Assembly (NCBI GenBank): GCA_009746045.1
Contig: RPFO01000594.1
Span: 5,001-69,000, forward strand
DNA length: 64,000 bases
Direction of reading: 5' to 3'
From: Mesostigma viride
Taxonomy: Eukaryota; Streptophyta; Mesostigmatophyceae; Mesostigmatales; Mesostigmataceae
Of the stretch, positions 45,226-56,109 are shown piece after piece. A program made the translations under genes and the position numbers. The first letter of the stretch is position 1, and every line of letters starts with the position of its first letter. The notes below the pieces were generated by a model that was not told where the DNA came from, searched no databases, and saw only the letters and a program-made list of their open reading frames with translations.

Positions 45226-45604
45226 AGAACAGAGCTGTGCAGGAAGAGGATGGGGAAGGATGGGGGAAGAGCATGGAAGGTGCTTTGGATTGTGGTGTGA
45301 GGGGGGGATTCCAGGATGGATGATGGGGGGGGGCTCCAGTCCAGTTCTGATGTTCCAGTCCAGAGTTCCAGGTTCCAGGATGCTGAATGGAAGACCTTGT
45401 ATTATGAGAAGTGTTTATCTGGCTTTATAGTAGATAAGGTAGTGACTTGTTTGCTGTAGAGACCTGTGACTAGATGTTATGAGATAGGAGGCCCTGTTTT
45501 CAGGGATGTAAAAACCCATCTGCTTTTCCCAAGAGATGGTGGATTTCTGTTCAATGTTCCTCTGCCTTCAAGAGTTGGCTATTGGACCTGGGAGGTCCAG
45601 TTTT

Positions 45605-45614
45605 GAGGGGGAGA
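45605..45614 (+). promoter_or_regulatory. Polypurine tract of LTR element 2
   Basis: GAGGGGGAGA lies just before the 3' LTR (TGTAACAAGC at 45617). Confidence 0.75.
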
Positions 45615-45616
45615 TA

Positions 45617-46395
45617 TGTAACAAGCAAAAATGACTTTGTTGTTACATCCTTTGTTTTGTGAATGTTTGGCTTTTATTCGAGGACTTTTGGATCAGTATT
45701 GAGAAAGTTATGAGGTTTCTAAGACGACGGTACTTGGAGCTGATACTTTGTCAGCCAACTGATAGGAACCCTCATTGGTCGTGGCCTGATCCACGTAGGG
45801 TTGTAGTTTGTTGGCTGATACTACTGATAGGAGCCCTCATTGGTCGTGGCCTGATCCACGTGGGGTTGTAGTTTGTTAGTTGGTACTATTGAGTCTTAAA
45901 TGCTCCTTTGGGACTTCAGTGCTCACGACAGATTTAGGATCTCATGGAAAGATTCTGCCAGGCTGTGTGTGGTGTTGTTCTGTTTTGTGTGACTAGGATG
46001 GATACGAAGATCTTGTATAGGATTCCATGGTTCTGATTGGTTCTCTTCAGGCTAAGGTTGGAGCAAGTTCGACAAGCACGTCGATATCAAGGACGTGGGG
46101 TCGCCATTGTTGCTACGTTGGTTTTGATTCACCATGGTATAATAAAGCTTGTCTTTGTTGTCCATCCATAAGAGCCCCTTGGCTATAGACGTCCTTCAGT
46201 TCCACAGAGGTCGTCTATACACGAACTTGTCTTTGTGTCTACAAGGGGTTGTGATTCCCTAAATCACGTGCTGTGGAATCTCCATCTCAACGTTGCTCGG
46301 ATACTTGAAGTTCTGCGACTCAGGAAAGCAACCCAGGTAAAAGATCTTTCATATTGGACTGTGGATGATGTTGATGATCATTTTTAGTCGTTACA
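45617..46395 (+). repeat. 3' LTR of LTR element 2
   Basis: 779 bp, the same length as the 5' LTR and differing at about two sites by eye. It is followed by the target duplication CAGGC. Confidence 0.95.
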
Positions 46396-47336
46396 CAGGC
46401 ATAGTTCATGTGTGCGAGATTAGCTCGAGGCGGCTGTTGCACGGATTAATTAATTAATTAATTAATAGACACGTTGCACGGATGCAACATGTTATTTGTG
46501 TGTGTTAAGTATTAGTTTGTGCGGACCTACGTGTTATTAGTTTATCCGAGCGTCCCGGTCGATCGGCGCCGACTGTAATCCGGCGCCAGTGCCGAGGCCA
46601 GAGTTAAGTGGGGCAGCTGAGGCAATCCGTGTGGAAGTAAGTGTAGAGGTTTTGCTGACGAACTTGGCCTTTGCGCCATAGGCGGACCTAGCGCCAGAAT
46701 GGGACCGCCAAGTGGCACTGCACACATGTTATGATGGTACATACCTATAGACATTTGGATATTTTTCAGGAGAGCCCTAGCCGCACTGGTCTTTAACCCA
46801 TATATCGGACAGTTCTATAGACGGTTCGAGAAGCCCGTCCCCGGCCGCGGCCGCCTGCATGATGTCAAGCCTGGTTGGCAGCGCGAGGCGCAGCCACCAA
46901 CGGGGACGACTTCAGGGACAAAATAGGCAAGGCGCAAGCTATGCCAGCAATCCGGACCTTGTATCATCGTAGTTTACCACGTTGCTCCACAGATTTACTG
47001 CTTAATCCTGGAGTGTAGTTCTCCTGTGGGCTCGAGTGCGAATTCCTCACCTATGTATCAGAGCCCGATTAAGGCCCGTCATGGGGTGGAAGATAATCAT
47101 GGCTATACAAAAGCTAGGGCGTGGCTTCTCAGCAGAGAGTGACTCTCTGCATAATAGGCAGAGCGTGGCTAAATTCTTAATGCAACATCCATGGGGAGTC
47201 CCATTATAGGCAGGGCGTGGCTATTCGGAAGGCATCATCCATGGGGGGGCCATTATGGGCGCACATGCGCTTGGGCCACGTGGTAATCTAAGCCTTACTA
47301 ATCTATACTACTGCTATATTCCCTAGACTGGGGTTG
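46396..47336. other. Intergenic region with (TTAA)n tract and short tandem motifs
   Basis: No gene was recognised. A (TTAA)n tract at 46444-46466 is bracketed by two copies of TTGCACGGAT. Around 47085-47260 there are loose repeats of TAGGCAGAGCGTGGCTA and CATCCATGGGG. A GC-rich imperfect palindrome (CGTCCCCGG ... CGGGGACG) lies near 46826-46914. Confidence 0.5.
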
Positions 47337-47348
47337 CTGGGGTGGCAG

Positions 47349-48104
47349 CGAGGCGTGGACCCTGGACCAGGCGCTGAGCCAGCAGCTTGACGGCACCGTC
47401 ACTAGAATGCTCCGTCATATCCTCGGCGTCCGCTACCAAGAACGCCGCACCCGGGCCGAGCTCTACTGCGAGCTCCCTCTTGTCACCCATACCATCCGTC
47501 GACACCGCCGCCTCCTCTTTGCCGGCCATCTTGCCCGCACAGACCAGGTGAATACCGATGTGGGCCCTGCCGGGGGGCTTAAGACGGGCCAACCAGGTAG
47601 ACACCTCCTCCTGTGGCACGGGGTCCCCTTGTCCCATCGCAACCCACTCAGGCAAACTTGCGCGCGCCGGGCCCCAGCGCGGCGCGACCCTAGTAGCGGA
47701 CCTATGTGACACAACTGCTTGAAGATGCAGGGCTTCTGGGTCTATCCGTACTCCGCGCCCGCATGATTGACAAGGAGAAATGGGCTGCCATCTGCGATAA
47801 GCACCTACGTGAGGGGTATGCTCCTGTTTTCTCCCCACGGGCCCCGCGGCCCGTTGCTAGCCAGGGTAGAAGTCCGCAGGTGGAGGTTATTGGTCCTGAG
47901 GATAGCCGCTACACTACCGCCTCGCGATCTGCCATTACAGTAGAGGACAGCTCGGATGAGGATTACATCCCCATCTAGTGCCTAACGGTTGGATGACTGC
48001 AGACGATATTTGTTTAAACTTTTGTGTAATTATTTTTCTAATGAGATTAGCATAGTACTCCGTGGCATGCCTTTGCGCATGACACGCAAGTACTTACTTA
48101 CTTA
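47349..48104 (+). mobile_element. 5'-truncated LINE (ORF2 C-terminus) with (ACTT)n tail and 12-bp target duplication
   Basis: The copy is flanked by CTGGGGTGGCAG at 47337-47348 and 48105-48116. It starts inside the reverse transcriptase thumb/C-terminal region (EAWTLDQ, LSQQLDGTVTRML, then CELPLVTHTIRRHRRLLFAG HLARTDQ), which aligns with the LINE at 61992. Frames are broken in the middle (from about 47550 to 47710). A further C-terminal frame, LSVLRARMIDKEKWAAICDK through to DEDYIPI, ends at 47976. The tail is TACTTACTTACTTACT. It is a dead fragment of a family distinct from the TTAA-tailed copies. Confidence 0.85.
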
Positions 48105-48116
48105 CTGGGGTGGCAG

Positions 48117-49664
48117 GGGGTGCCTGCCAGGGCTTGTGGTCGACGTGGATGACGTCCCCCCTCCAGTATACCGGTTTCCCCCCTGCGCTCTGCCGGAGGT
48201 AAAGGTAGGTCGGCCATAGCTCGCGTCGTCGTCAACTGTTGCTGCCAGCCAGGGTCAGGTCGTCGTCCAGCGTGTAGCGAGTCCTCGAGAGCTTCTTGCG
48301 GCATTTGAGGAACGACAGCTTATCCGCCATGTACTTAAAGGTGAGGAGCACGGGGGCTGGGCCAGCCTTACCCCGCGGGCGGGGAACTGAAGGCGGTAAA
48401 AAGCATGGTAGGCATTAATTGGGGAGACGCCCACCACTATATGATTGGGGAAATCAGTGCCCCGTGGCCGGTCCCCCAGCGGGGACACGAGACTAATCGA
48501 TTCGGGCGCGGTGATGCCAGGCTTTGAACTTCTTGACGAGCAGGCCGCACTTGCCCTCCACCTGGTTGAGGCGAGATCAGTAGGGCGGCATGTGCATGCA
48601 TCAGAAGCCTGCATGCGCCGCGGTATGCAGCCCCGTGAGCTGAGGGTGAAATATAAATTAACTAATTAGTCTCGTGTCCCCGTTGCTGAATTATTAATTG
48701 TAGTGGTAACATTAATTAATTAATTGAACATGTGCTCCGGCCGTTGGGGAGTCACGGAGCACCTAAGTGCTTTTAATCCCTGAGTGAGCACAACTGGGTT
48801 TAGCGCGGCAGAGACCCCCCCCTTCCCTCACGCCACAAGCATGCCACAGGCTGCATGCTCAATCGGACCCGTCTAACTAAACGACCCGGGGCATCCGGGC
48901 CTGTGGGTGCCATATGTCCAGTGTGAGCATTGCACTGCGACAATATGATCGAAGTGGTAATGTACATGGTGGCCAGTTGATCCCAAATTCCATTCCACCA
49001 CCAATTTCATCGAGGACGCGATCGATGCAGTCGACTACATGATTTACATAAGTGGCCAGTGTACAATTAGATATTGCATAAGATCACAGCATGTTTTTAT
49101 CATCAATAGCTACTGCCACTTGGATTACTAGTAGGTTTTGGGCAAGAACTAGTATAACTTAAGTGGCGCCAATGATTACGTGACCAGCTGGCCTATTTTA
49201 CATAAAACAGTATGGATTATAAGTAACGTTTTATAGTTTATTAAAAGTATGTTATATGAATTCATGTGCTATACACATGTGCGTTCTTTTGAGGAAAAGA
49301 CGGCGCGGATGCACACAGAGTGCAGCTAGGAACTCAAGCTAGGAACCACTCACGTACTCAAGTAGAACAACATTCCGATATAGACAAAGTCATCTTCATT
49401 GACATGGACCTACCATTTTCAAAACATTCCAGCTCAATTTCTTGATGTCGATCTACGGTGAGATGTATCAACGCGATGTGCATAAAGTCCAAGATGGCCG
49501 GCGTGACTTGATTTCATGTACACGCAGGCCATGAAGACCACAGTCTGGTGGGACTCATGAGAGATATACGGCCAACTCTAGTAGCGCCCCCAGCTGTTAA
49601 GATACAATTTATCGGACATCAGCTGGCATTACGGTGGAGTGAATGGACAGATCTCAGTGGCTAA
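48117..49664. other. Intergenic region, nothing recognised
   Basis: No gene with homology or good splice structure was seen. There is a short (ATTA)n tract near 48711-48725 and AT-rich sequence from 48950 to 49650. It lies downstream of the minus-strand Cys-rich gene and should contain its polyadenylation signal. Confidence 0.4.
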
Positions 49665-52600
49665 CTAATCATCGGCACCGTCACCCCCATCCGAGTCGAT
49701 CTTCTGGGTGCACAGCGAAGTGAGCCGGCCGGGCACGAAATCGCCCGTGCAGCTGCGCTCCGTGTTCTTGCCGCAGTTGGCCCCACAGTCCACGCAGTTC
49801 TCGCGGAAGGCATTCCCCGCGGGCGACTGCGAGCTGTCCGACCCGCGCGCGCAGCAGCATTTGCCGTGGGTGCCGCAGGGCTCGGCGCCCCCTCCTCCGA
49901 CCGCACTGCAGAAGGGGCCGTCGCAGGAGGTGATGCACACGCAGGTCTCGTTGCCGTTGGCGCGCCGCTCGCAGGCCTGGTTGGCGCAGGTAACTGAGCA
50001 AGGGACGCCACTCGTGCGCTTCTGGCAGCCGAGGTCACCGCCGCAGCAGCAGCCGCGGGGCCCACACTCGCGGTCCTTGTTGCACGCTGCGAGATAAAAG
50101 GAGGGATGGAGAAAACGAATTGGAAGAGCAATTAGGGACTCGACTGGAAGCGCAATCCTGGCCTGCGCTGGTTATCTCGTTTATATGAAAAGTTGAGAAG
50201 AGATTACAAGGGTCTGTATAGAACGAAGTATAGTGGGGGACTAGGACCGTCCCCTCAGCATACCACATCTGGTGACGGGCTTCTCAAGCATTAACAAAAC
50301 AATCCATCATCCACATAGATTACTCAATTACTTCATCCACATACAACGCACTGATGTATCGCATAGCTGCACCCCATCCATCCCTCTCCATCTCTATCCA
50401 TCCCCATCTATTATGTGCCGCATCCGATGTTGGCTTTGCCAAGCTTGACAACAAATAATGCCTCTTTCACATAGTACTTGGTAACACTAGTCTTTGAAGC
50501 TAACTGTTTTGTGCAGTGAATAACATGTAAGTTCCTAAGTATACTGTCGCATCTGTCCCCTTGTGACACACCACATCCTTGTGACAAGCAATAAAACGTA
50601 CCGCATCCGATGACAGGTGTCGAGGTGCAGCTGTTGCTCTGCTCGTCGCATCTGCCCTTGGTGGTGCACTTCAAGGTTTCGCGGCACGGCGGCGCGTTGC
50701 CCGGCTGGCAGCCGAGCACGGTGTCGCACACCTCCCGTCCGTTGCAGAAGACGAAATCGTCGCAGCGGACATCCTTGGGAGTGAACACGCACTTGTTGCG
50801 CTTCTCGTCGCATCGGTCCTGCGTGCAGGAGATGCCGTCGTCACACACAGGGCTGGTCCCGTTGGTGCACGTGCCGCTCGTGCAGATCTCGACACCGTTG
50901 CAGAATCGGCCGTCGCTGCAGTCGTCGTTGGTGTTGCAGGTACGCGGGCGGGTGGCTGATATATATAGCCGTGGATGCAAGCCCCATCCGCCAACCGCGA
51001 TGATTTGGACAGGAGGCATAACCATAGGTGGCGAAGGGAAGGAAGGGAAGGAAAGGAAAGGAAAGGAAGGGAACAAGGCAGACCAAGACATAAAACAGAC
51101 GACGCTCCTATTCCCAAGGAGAACCCACCCAATGTGATTAACCTCCCCCGCCCCCCCCCCCCCCCGGCCCCACCCCAGCCCACTCCAGAAAATCCAGCGA
51201 ACACCTTCCCATTCTCTCCCGGCCCACCACCAACAGATAGCTCCTCCCCTGTCCCCCCCACAAGAAACAGGGTTTTCACAGGGCATCACAGGGGAAAATA
51301 GCGGGGGCAAGAGCGGGCAGGACAGGGAAAGATAGCGGAATGGTCAGTGAGGGCTGGTCAGTGAGGGGGCTAGCGCTGGCGTAACTGTACCGGCGACTGC
51401 GGACGATCCCAAAACGTGGCACCGGCGGTCAACTCGCGTTTGCCGTGGACAAAGGCATGGCTGGTGGTCAGTGCCAAGGCTCCCTTCATAACAAACCCAG
51501 TCGGCTCCCTCGCTATGGCTGGTCCTTGAGCATGCAGCGGCTTGCTCGCTTCCGGGAAGGGAAACCCTGTCCCCTGATCCGCATGACATGCAGCGATCCG
51601 CAGGGTAGATCGGCTCCAGCTTATCAAGGAGACAACCATCAATCTTCGCTTATCAATCGCTTATCAAGGAGACAACCAGATTATGCACGGCTCGCGCTGG
51701 AGGACGTTCAGCGCGTGCCCCGGTGGCAGCCGGTCACGCTGCAGCCGAGACCGTGTGCATGGATCCGCACGAATGATCTGCTGCTGCGTCGGTCCCTATT
51801 TCTTATGGGGGCATGCCGGACTGATGGAGGCGGTTGCTGTGGGCCCCGCCCTCATCTCAAAAAGCTGCCCTTTTGGTCCCCTGGAGGCCGTCGAATTCCC
51901 ATTTTATCAAGGAACGTGCTTTGCTTTGTCCCAACCCTGCATGCCGGCGTGGCAGGTGGAGCCTACCGCCCACATCCAGCTGATCCTAGCGCCCACAAGC
52001 AGCTGCCACCTGGCGGCCCAGCACCAAGTCCATGCATGTTGCCCTGCACCAAGTGGCCATGCATCGGGAACCTTTCAAGCACCGGGCCGGCGGCCAACCC
52101 CTTCGAAATGATGGATGGCTTCTCCCCCCTACTGCTAGCTTTTTCACCCCCCTAATCATTCCCCAGACACTATGGCTGCGCAAGGCAATGCCCGTCCTGT
52201 AGCACACCATCTTGTCTAGTTTGGCTGGGAACTCAGCAGTGCATGCAGGCTGCCCAGGCAGCTGCCCGGAGGCCCAAGCCGCTGTGGCCGGTTCCCATCT
52301 GCAAAATGGGTTTGTATGTCGCCCTTCCTGTGACAAAAGTGAGCGCCGATCTTAATCTAGCAGAACACGATGATGACTCATCAAATGTCCACCCAGAAAT
52401 CCAGCTTTACGATAGATGGCTTCTGCAGTGGGGAATGCAGAACTGGCCTTTTCGTTTTATTATGCAATATACGGTGAAGAAAGGACAGCAAGAAGAAGGG
52501 TGCACTAAAGCCTAAAGCAGTGCATCCGTCGTCCTCAGCACAGCACATTCTGAGCGCAGCCCATATTGCAAGAAGGAGGTATACCGCGTACTATGAAAGG

Positions 52601-53691
52601 TGGGGTCGCTTACGTGCGGCGAGGGGAACACACGGCGAGTAGACCATGTATTTCGATGAAACAATCAGCGCAGACCAGAGATCTGGAGAATGTATAGTAG
52701 TATACTACTACATGAACCAGTATGCACAGTTAACCACTAGTACCCTCAGTAAACACAGTTAACCACTAGTACTCTCAGTATGCACAGTTAACCACTAGTA
52801 CTCTCAGTAAATCACGAGCACCTTCAAGTAGTATTCATCATCTTCAGGCACAAGACCCCACCCATGCGCCGCTGGTATTCATCCAGGGTCGTTGCACGGT
52901 TAAAGAGGCCTCAGCAGTACCTTGTAGTTATGATGGCACGAAACAATCAACGGCAACAGCTATGATTAAGTGTGGCTGTAATGCCGGGAGACGGCCAACG
53001 ACAACCGTTATGCAAATAAGACACTCCTTCATGCTGACCCATGGATGATGTAGCGCGACAGGATGACAACAACGAGCCACAATCACTCTCGAAGGGCGGC
53101 ACGATGAAACTACCAGACAACATAGTGCAAGATGCAGTACAAGACGACATGGCCCTGGTGGCAGCGCACTATCATGTCAACAAGACAGCGCAAGCCTTGT
53201 ACAAGTTGCAAGCTTAGCTTACTTGTACTTGCGCTTACTTGTACTTGCGCTAGCCTTGTGCTTTGGCAAGGACAACATAAACAGGACGATCACTTTTTGT
53301 AGCATGTGGAGCTCTATCATGCAAGACCTGTTGCCCCCATATCGACGAGACAACGCTGCCCTTGTCGTTGCCCCGTATCGACGAGACAACGCTGCCCTTG
53401 TCAAGCGGCACTGATCTATCAGCGAGACATTGTTACCTTTGTAGCGTGGCCCTGTGGCCCTATGAGACAGGACCATGTTGTCCCATAACTACAATGTTGT
53501 CGTATGTCAACCATGTTGTCCTATATCAACCATGTTGTCCCATGTCAGTCAACCATGTTGTCCTATATCAACAAGACTATGGTGCCCTAATACGTACCGG
53601 CGGACGCCAGCGGGAGGGTGGTGACGGAAATCAGCAACGCAGCCGCCACAAGGGGCAGCAGCGTGCTGAGGTGAAGGCTCAAGGGAGACAT
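49665..53691 (-). CDS. Secreted Cys-rich protein A: signal peptide, two CNG-type repeats, C-terminal CCC domain
   Basis: Three exons on the minus strand: 53691-53598 (signal peptide), 50955-50602 and 50086-49665. Both introns are phase 1 with GTACGT donors, and the product is 289 residues. Residues 1-31 form a clear signal peptide (SLHLSTLLPLVAAALLISV, ending LASA). Exon 2 encodes two Cys repeats of the form CxxxxxCxDGxFCNGxExC (CSDGRFCNGVEICTSGTC and CDDFVFCNGREVCDTVLGC), each closing with a CDE-type segment. Exon 3 encodes ECGPRGCCCGGDLGC, then GTHGKCCC, ENCVDCGANCG and SCTGDFVPGRLTSLC before an acidic tail. All Cys spacing suggests disulfide-bonded, extracellular or vacuolar modules. I do not recognise the family and assign no function. 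A paralogue lies divergently at 56110 and another at the window end. Confidence 0.82.
50956..53597. repeat. Intron 1 of Cys-rich gene A: short tandem repeats, no exon seen
   Basis: The 2.6-kb intron contains a GGAAA/C-rich stretch (51040-51160), two AGGAGACAACCA motifs at about 51629 and 51667, a 29-bp repeat with CAGTTAACCACTAGTAC in three copies (52727, 52756, 52785), a 36-bp duplicate with ATCGACGAGACAACGCTGCC (53341, 53377) and ACCATGTTGTCC-type repeats (53480-53570). I found no further Cys-rich exon in it. Intron 2 (50087-50601) also holds nothing notable. Confidence 0.7.
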
Positions 53692-56109
53692 GGTCCTGTT
53701 TCCCGTACATGTTATGCCCACCACCCATCGGCATTGTCGTTGGCGGTTTTGAGCGGTCAGCGCCAGACGGGATATAACAAGAACAGGAACAAGCACGTCG
53801 CGAATGACAGGAACAAGCGATTCGGGGACCGATGTCAGTTTGCAGCAAATTGAAAAGTAAATCGTATGGTGGACAGCGTTATGTGGACAGCTTTCAATGA
53901 TTGTGGTAAGGAGAGGCGAAACCAGTCCATCTTCTTTAAAAGGAAACGTCGTTTAAAAAGCTGATGTCAGGCAATCTAAGTTGGAACGCTCCACTCAGTG
54001 CGGTGCAACCTCCATCCTGGCTGCAGTCAACGCAACGCCTAAGTTGCCAGCATTGACAAGAGCTAACCCATTTCTTTTTCTGCTGTTTGGAATGTACTGG
54101 AATGTGTATGCTGACTCATAGAACATGTCCCAGAGCAATGCACAATGATTCGCAATAAAAGCAGCAGTACCCAGAAACGTGACATTGCAGAGAGCGACCA
54201 CCGCACCATTCGCCTCCATCCAAAGAAATGCGGCCTTACCTTTTAGGTGCCGCGAAGTTGCAAGGGGATTCACTGGAACAATAGGATAGGTATGGAAAGA
54301 ATGGATGCAGATGGGAACACTCGATGGCCCGACAAACTCAAACGCGGAAGTGAGAATGCGTGTTGCTCTGTTAAATACCAGTTCAAGGATACGAGGGTCC
54401 TTGACACGTTCCAGAAAGCGAATTGCAGATACATTCTAATATAATACCGATCTCTGACAAGTGCGGTCTTGGTTTCCCCAAAACTCTGGGACGATGCGAT
54501 AAGCGAAAATTCCGGTTTCGTGCACGTGCCCGCCGGGGTCTCCGACGGAAAAGAATTGACAGGATCAATGCCGGGACCCTGGGCTGCGTGCATAGCTTCA
54601 TATATGCCAAGCTAGCCACGTGTCCCTAACCAATTCATCTGTCCCTAACCAATTATCTTTTTGTCTGAATGAGTACGGCAACCCCTGCGGTAACCACATG
54701 GTGACCCTTCCATTGACGTTAGCAACGCCGCAAACCTTCACTGCCTGACGTCGACTTCCGCGCCAAGGTTATGTTGGACACCGATGCACCAGGCAGACAG
54801 GATAAGAAACGACTAGAGCCGGCATTTTGATATGGCAACCTGTGGCAACCAAGAGATTTCGGCACCTTCCCCTCCTGTACTTCAGCTAAGTTTGCTTTCG
54901 GCAGGTGGCGCCGTTTTAGCGGGCCGCGAAAAGCGGCTATTTCCAGAAGTGTCACAGCCATGCAGCTGCAAAGCACGGAAACCAGCGTTGGCAATTTAAC
55001 AATGATGCGAAATAGTAGCGTAGGCATAAGACAAAGGACGAAGGGAAGAAGTGACCTGCAGTGCATGTGTTCCTGCAAGAATCAACAACGCGTATAGCTC
55101 AGATAACTACGTTTTAATTGGGGCAATTATACGCCGTCGACTAAGTGATGCTTTTCTCTGCACCCTGTTGTTGCTTTCAGTGCATTATGGATGAGCATGG
55201 CATGGATTCCTGTCCCGCCTTGAAACGAATGGACCCCCCCGCACTGGTACGAATTCGAAGTCCCGCACTGATGCGAATGGGAAGTTCCGCACTGATAAGA
55301 AAGGGACTCTAGCTAGAGCATGCGATGTCATAGAGTTTGTCCGGGAAATTTGCGAAGGCCATTTGGAGTCGAGTGGACCCGACTCCTTTGGTGGCCCATG
55401 CGATCAAAGTGCTAGCCGACCAGGAGCTGGGGTATCCGCTAGTGTTTCTAGTGGCATGCAGCGAGTGAACCCCGCCCCCCAGCTGTTCCCTTGTTGCCAT
55501 ACTCACGCGCGAGACAAAGTTCTTGCTCCGTCGTCCTATCCCATACCTGCCATTTTCATTAACAAGGGTGGGCAGCATGATTAGGTGGCAGGAGGGCGAG
55601 TTGCAATGCATTTTTGCTGCTGCGTCAGTGCTATCTTTCCGGTGCGGTTAGCTCTCCCTCTTCGCACCCCTGCCTACCACGAACCATATGACTGCGTGCA
55701 GTATTCCACCTTGCTAGCAATTATTGTCGAGTAACGCTATTGATGATCTCATGCTAGTTTAGCTGCCAGTCCACATCTGCATCCCGCCGACATGGCTGAA
55801 AAACGGAGGAATGGAAGGGAATGATGATTATAGTGTGCCTTCCGGATAAGCGATGCCTTGCTTATGCCAAAAACTGCTTGCAGAATCGTTTGGTAACCAT
55901 TTCTTAGCCTCGAGGGGAGCTTCACAGTCATGCAAGAATAGCGTAGTCAGACTCTCATGTTCACGAAATGTGTTTGGCACTGAATCTAGTTCCCCATCTT
56001 TACTTCGACGTTCGAGCCCTTTGGTTCGACGTTTCACCCTCGTTACAGTTACTCTGGTGACTTCCCTGCCCACGCATATGCATGCGTGCATGCATGCGTT
56101 TATGTACAG
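53692..56109. other. Divergent intergenic region between Cys-rich genes A and B
   Basis: The two paralogues are transcribed outward from this 2.4-kb stretch, so it should hold both promoters. A minus-strand hydrophobic frame near 54950-55065 (LLPFVLCLMPTLLFRIIV) might be a gene start, but it has no supporting downstream exon and I do not call it. Short repeats of CCCGCACTG(A/G)T(A/G)CGAAT occur at about 55240-55300. Confidence 0.45.

Larger units (their letters stand above)
36213..46395 (+). mobile_element. Ty3/gypsy chromodomain-type LTR element 2 (young, near-complete), target duplication CAGGC
   Basis: The 10.2-kb element has identical-length 779-bp LTRs (36213-36991, 45617-46395) that differ at about two positions by eye, and the CAGGC duplication (36208-36212, 46396-46400), so it inserted very recently. 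The order is gag with CCHC knuckle, protease, reverse transcriptase (YMDDILVHSKT), RNase H, integrase with HHCC and DDE motifs, a chromodomain-like segment, an extra 3' open frame, the polypurine tract, and the 3' LTR. A roughly 0.7-kb unrelated insertion interrupts the RNase H region. Apart from that there are only about two or three breaks or frame changes by eye, some of which may be natural to the family. As it stands it is not intact. It lies 22 bp beyond the 5-bp target duplication of element 1. Confidence 0.94.

Noticed and set aside
50417-50450. Possible extra exon in Cys-rich gene A intron 2 because ATCGGATGCGG recurs there
   Set aside because: The copy lacks a GT donor after it and the direct joining of 50602 to 50086 already matches gene B in phase and content. 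It may be another junction echo but is too short to claim.
51445-52155. Plus-strand frame of about 236 codons opposite Cys-rich gene A intron 1
   Set aside because: No recognisable domain, unusual composition, and no splice or start support; it lies within an intron of a better supported gene. I also considered a tRNA here and found no T-loop or acceptor pattern.
54719-55078. Minus-strand hydrophobic frame resembling a membrane or secreted peptide
   Set aside because: It lies in the divergent promoter region, has no homology, and has no clear partner exon.
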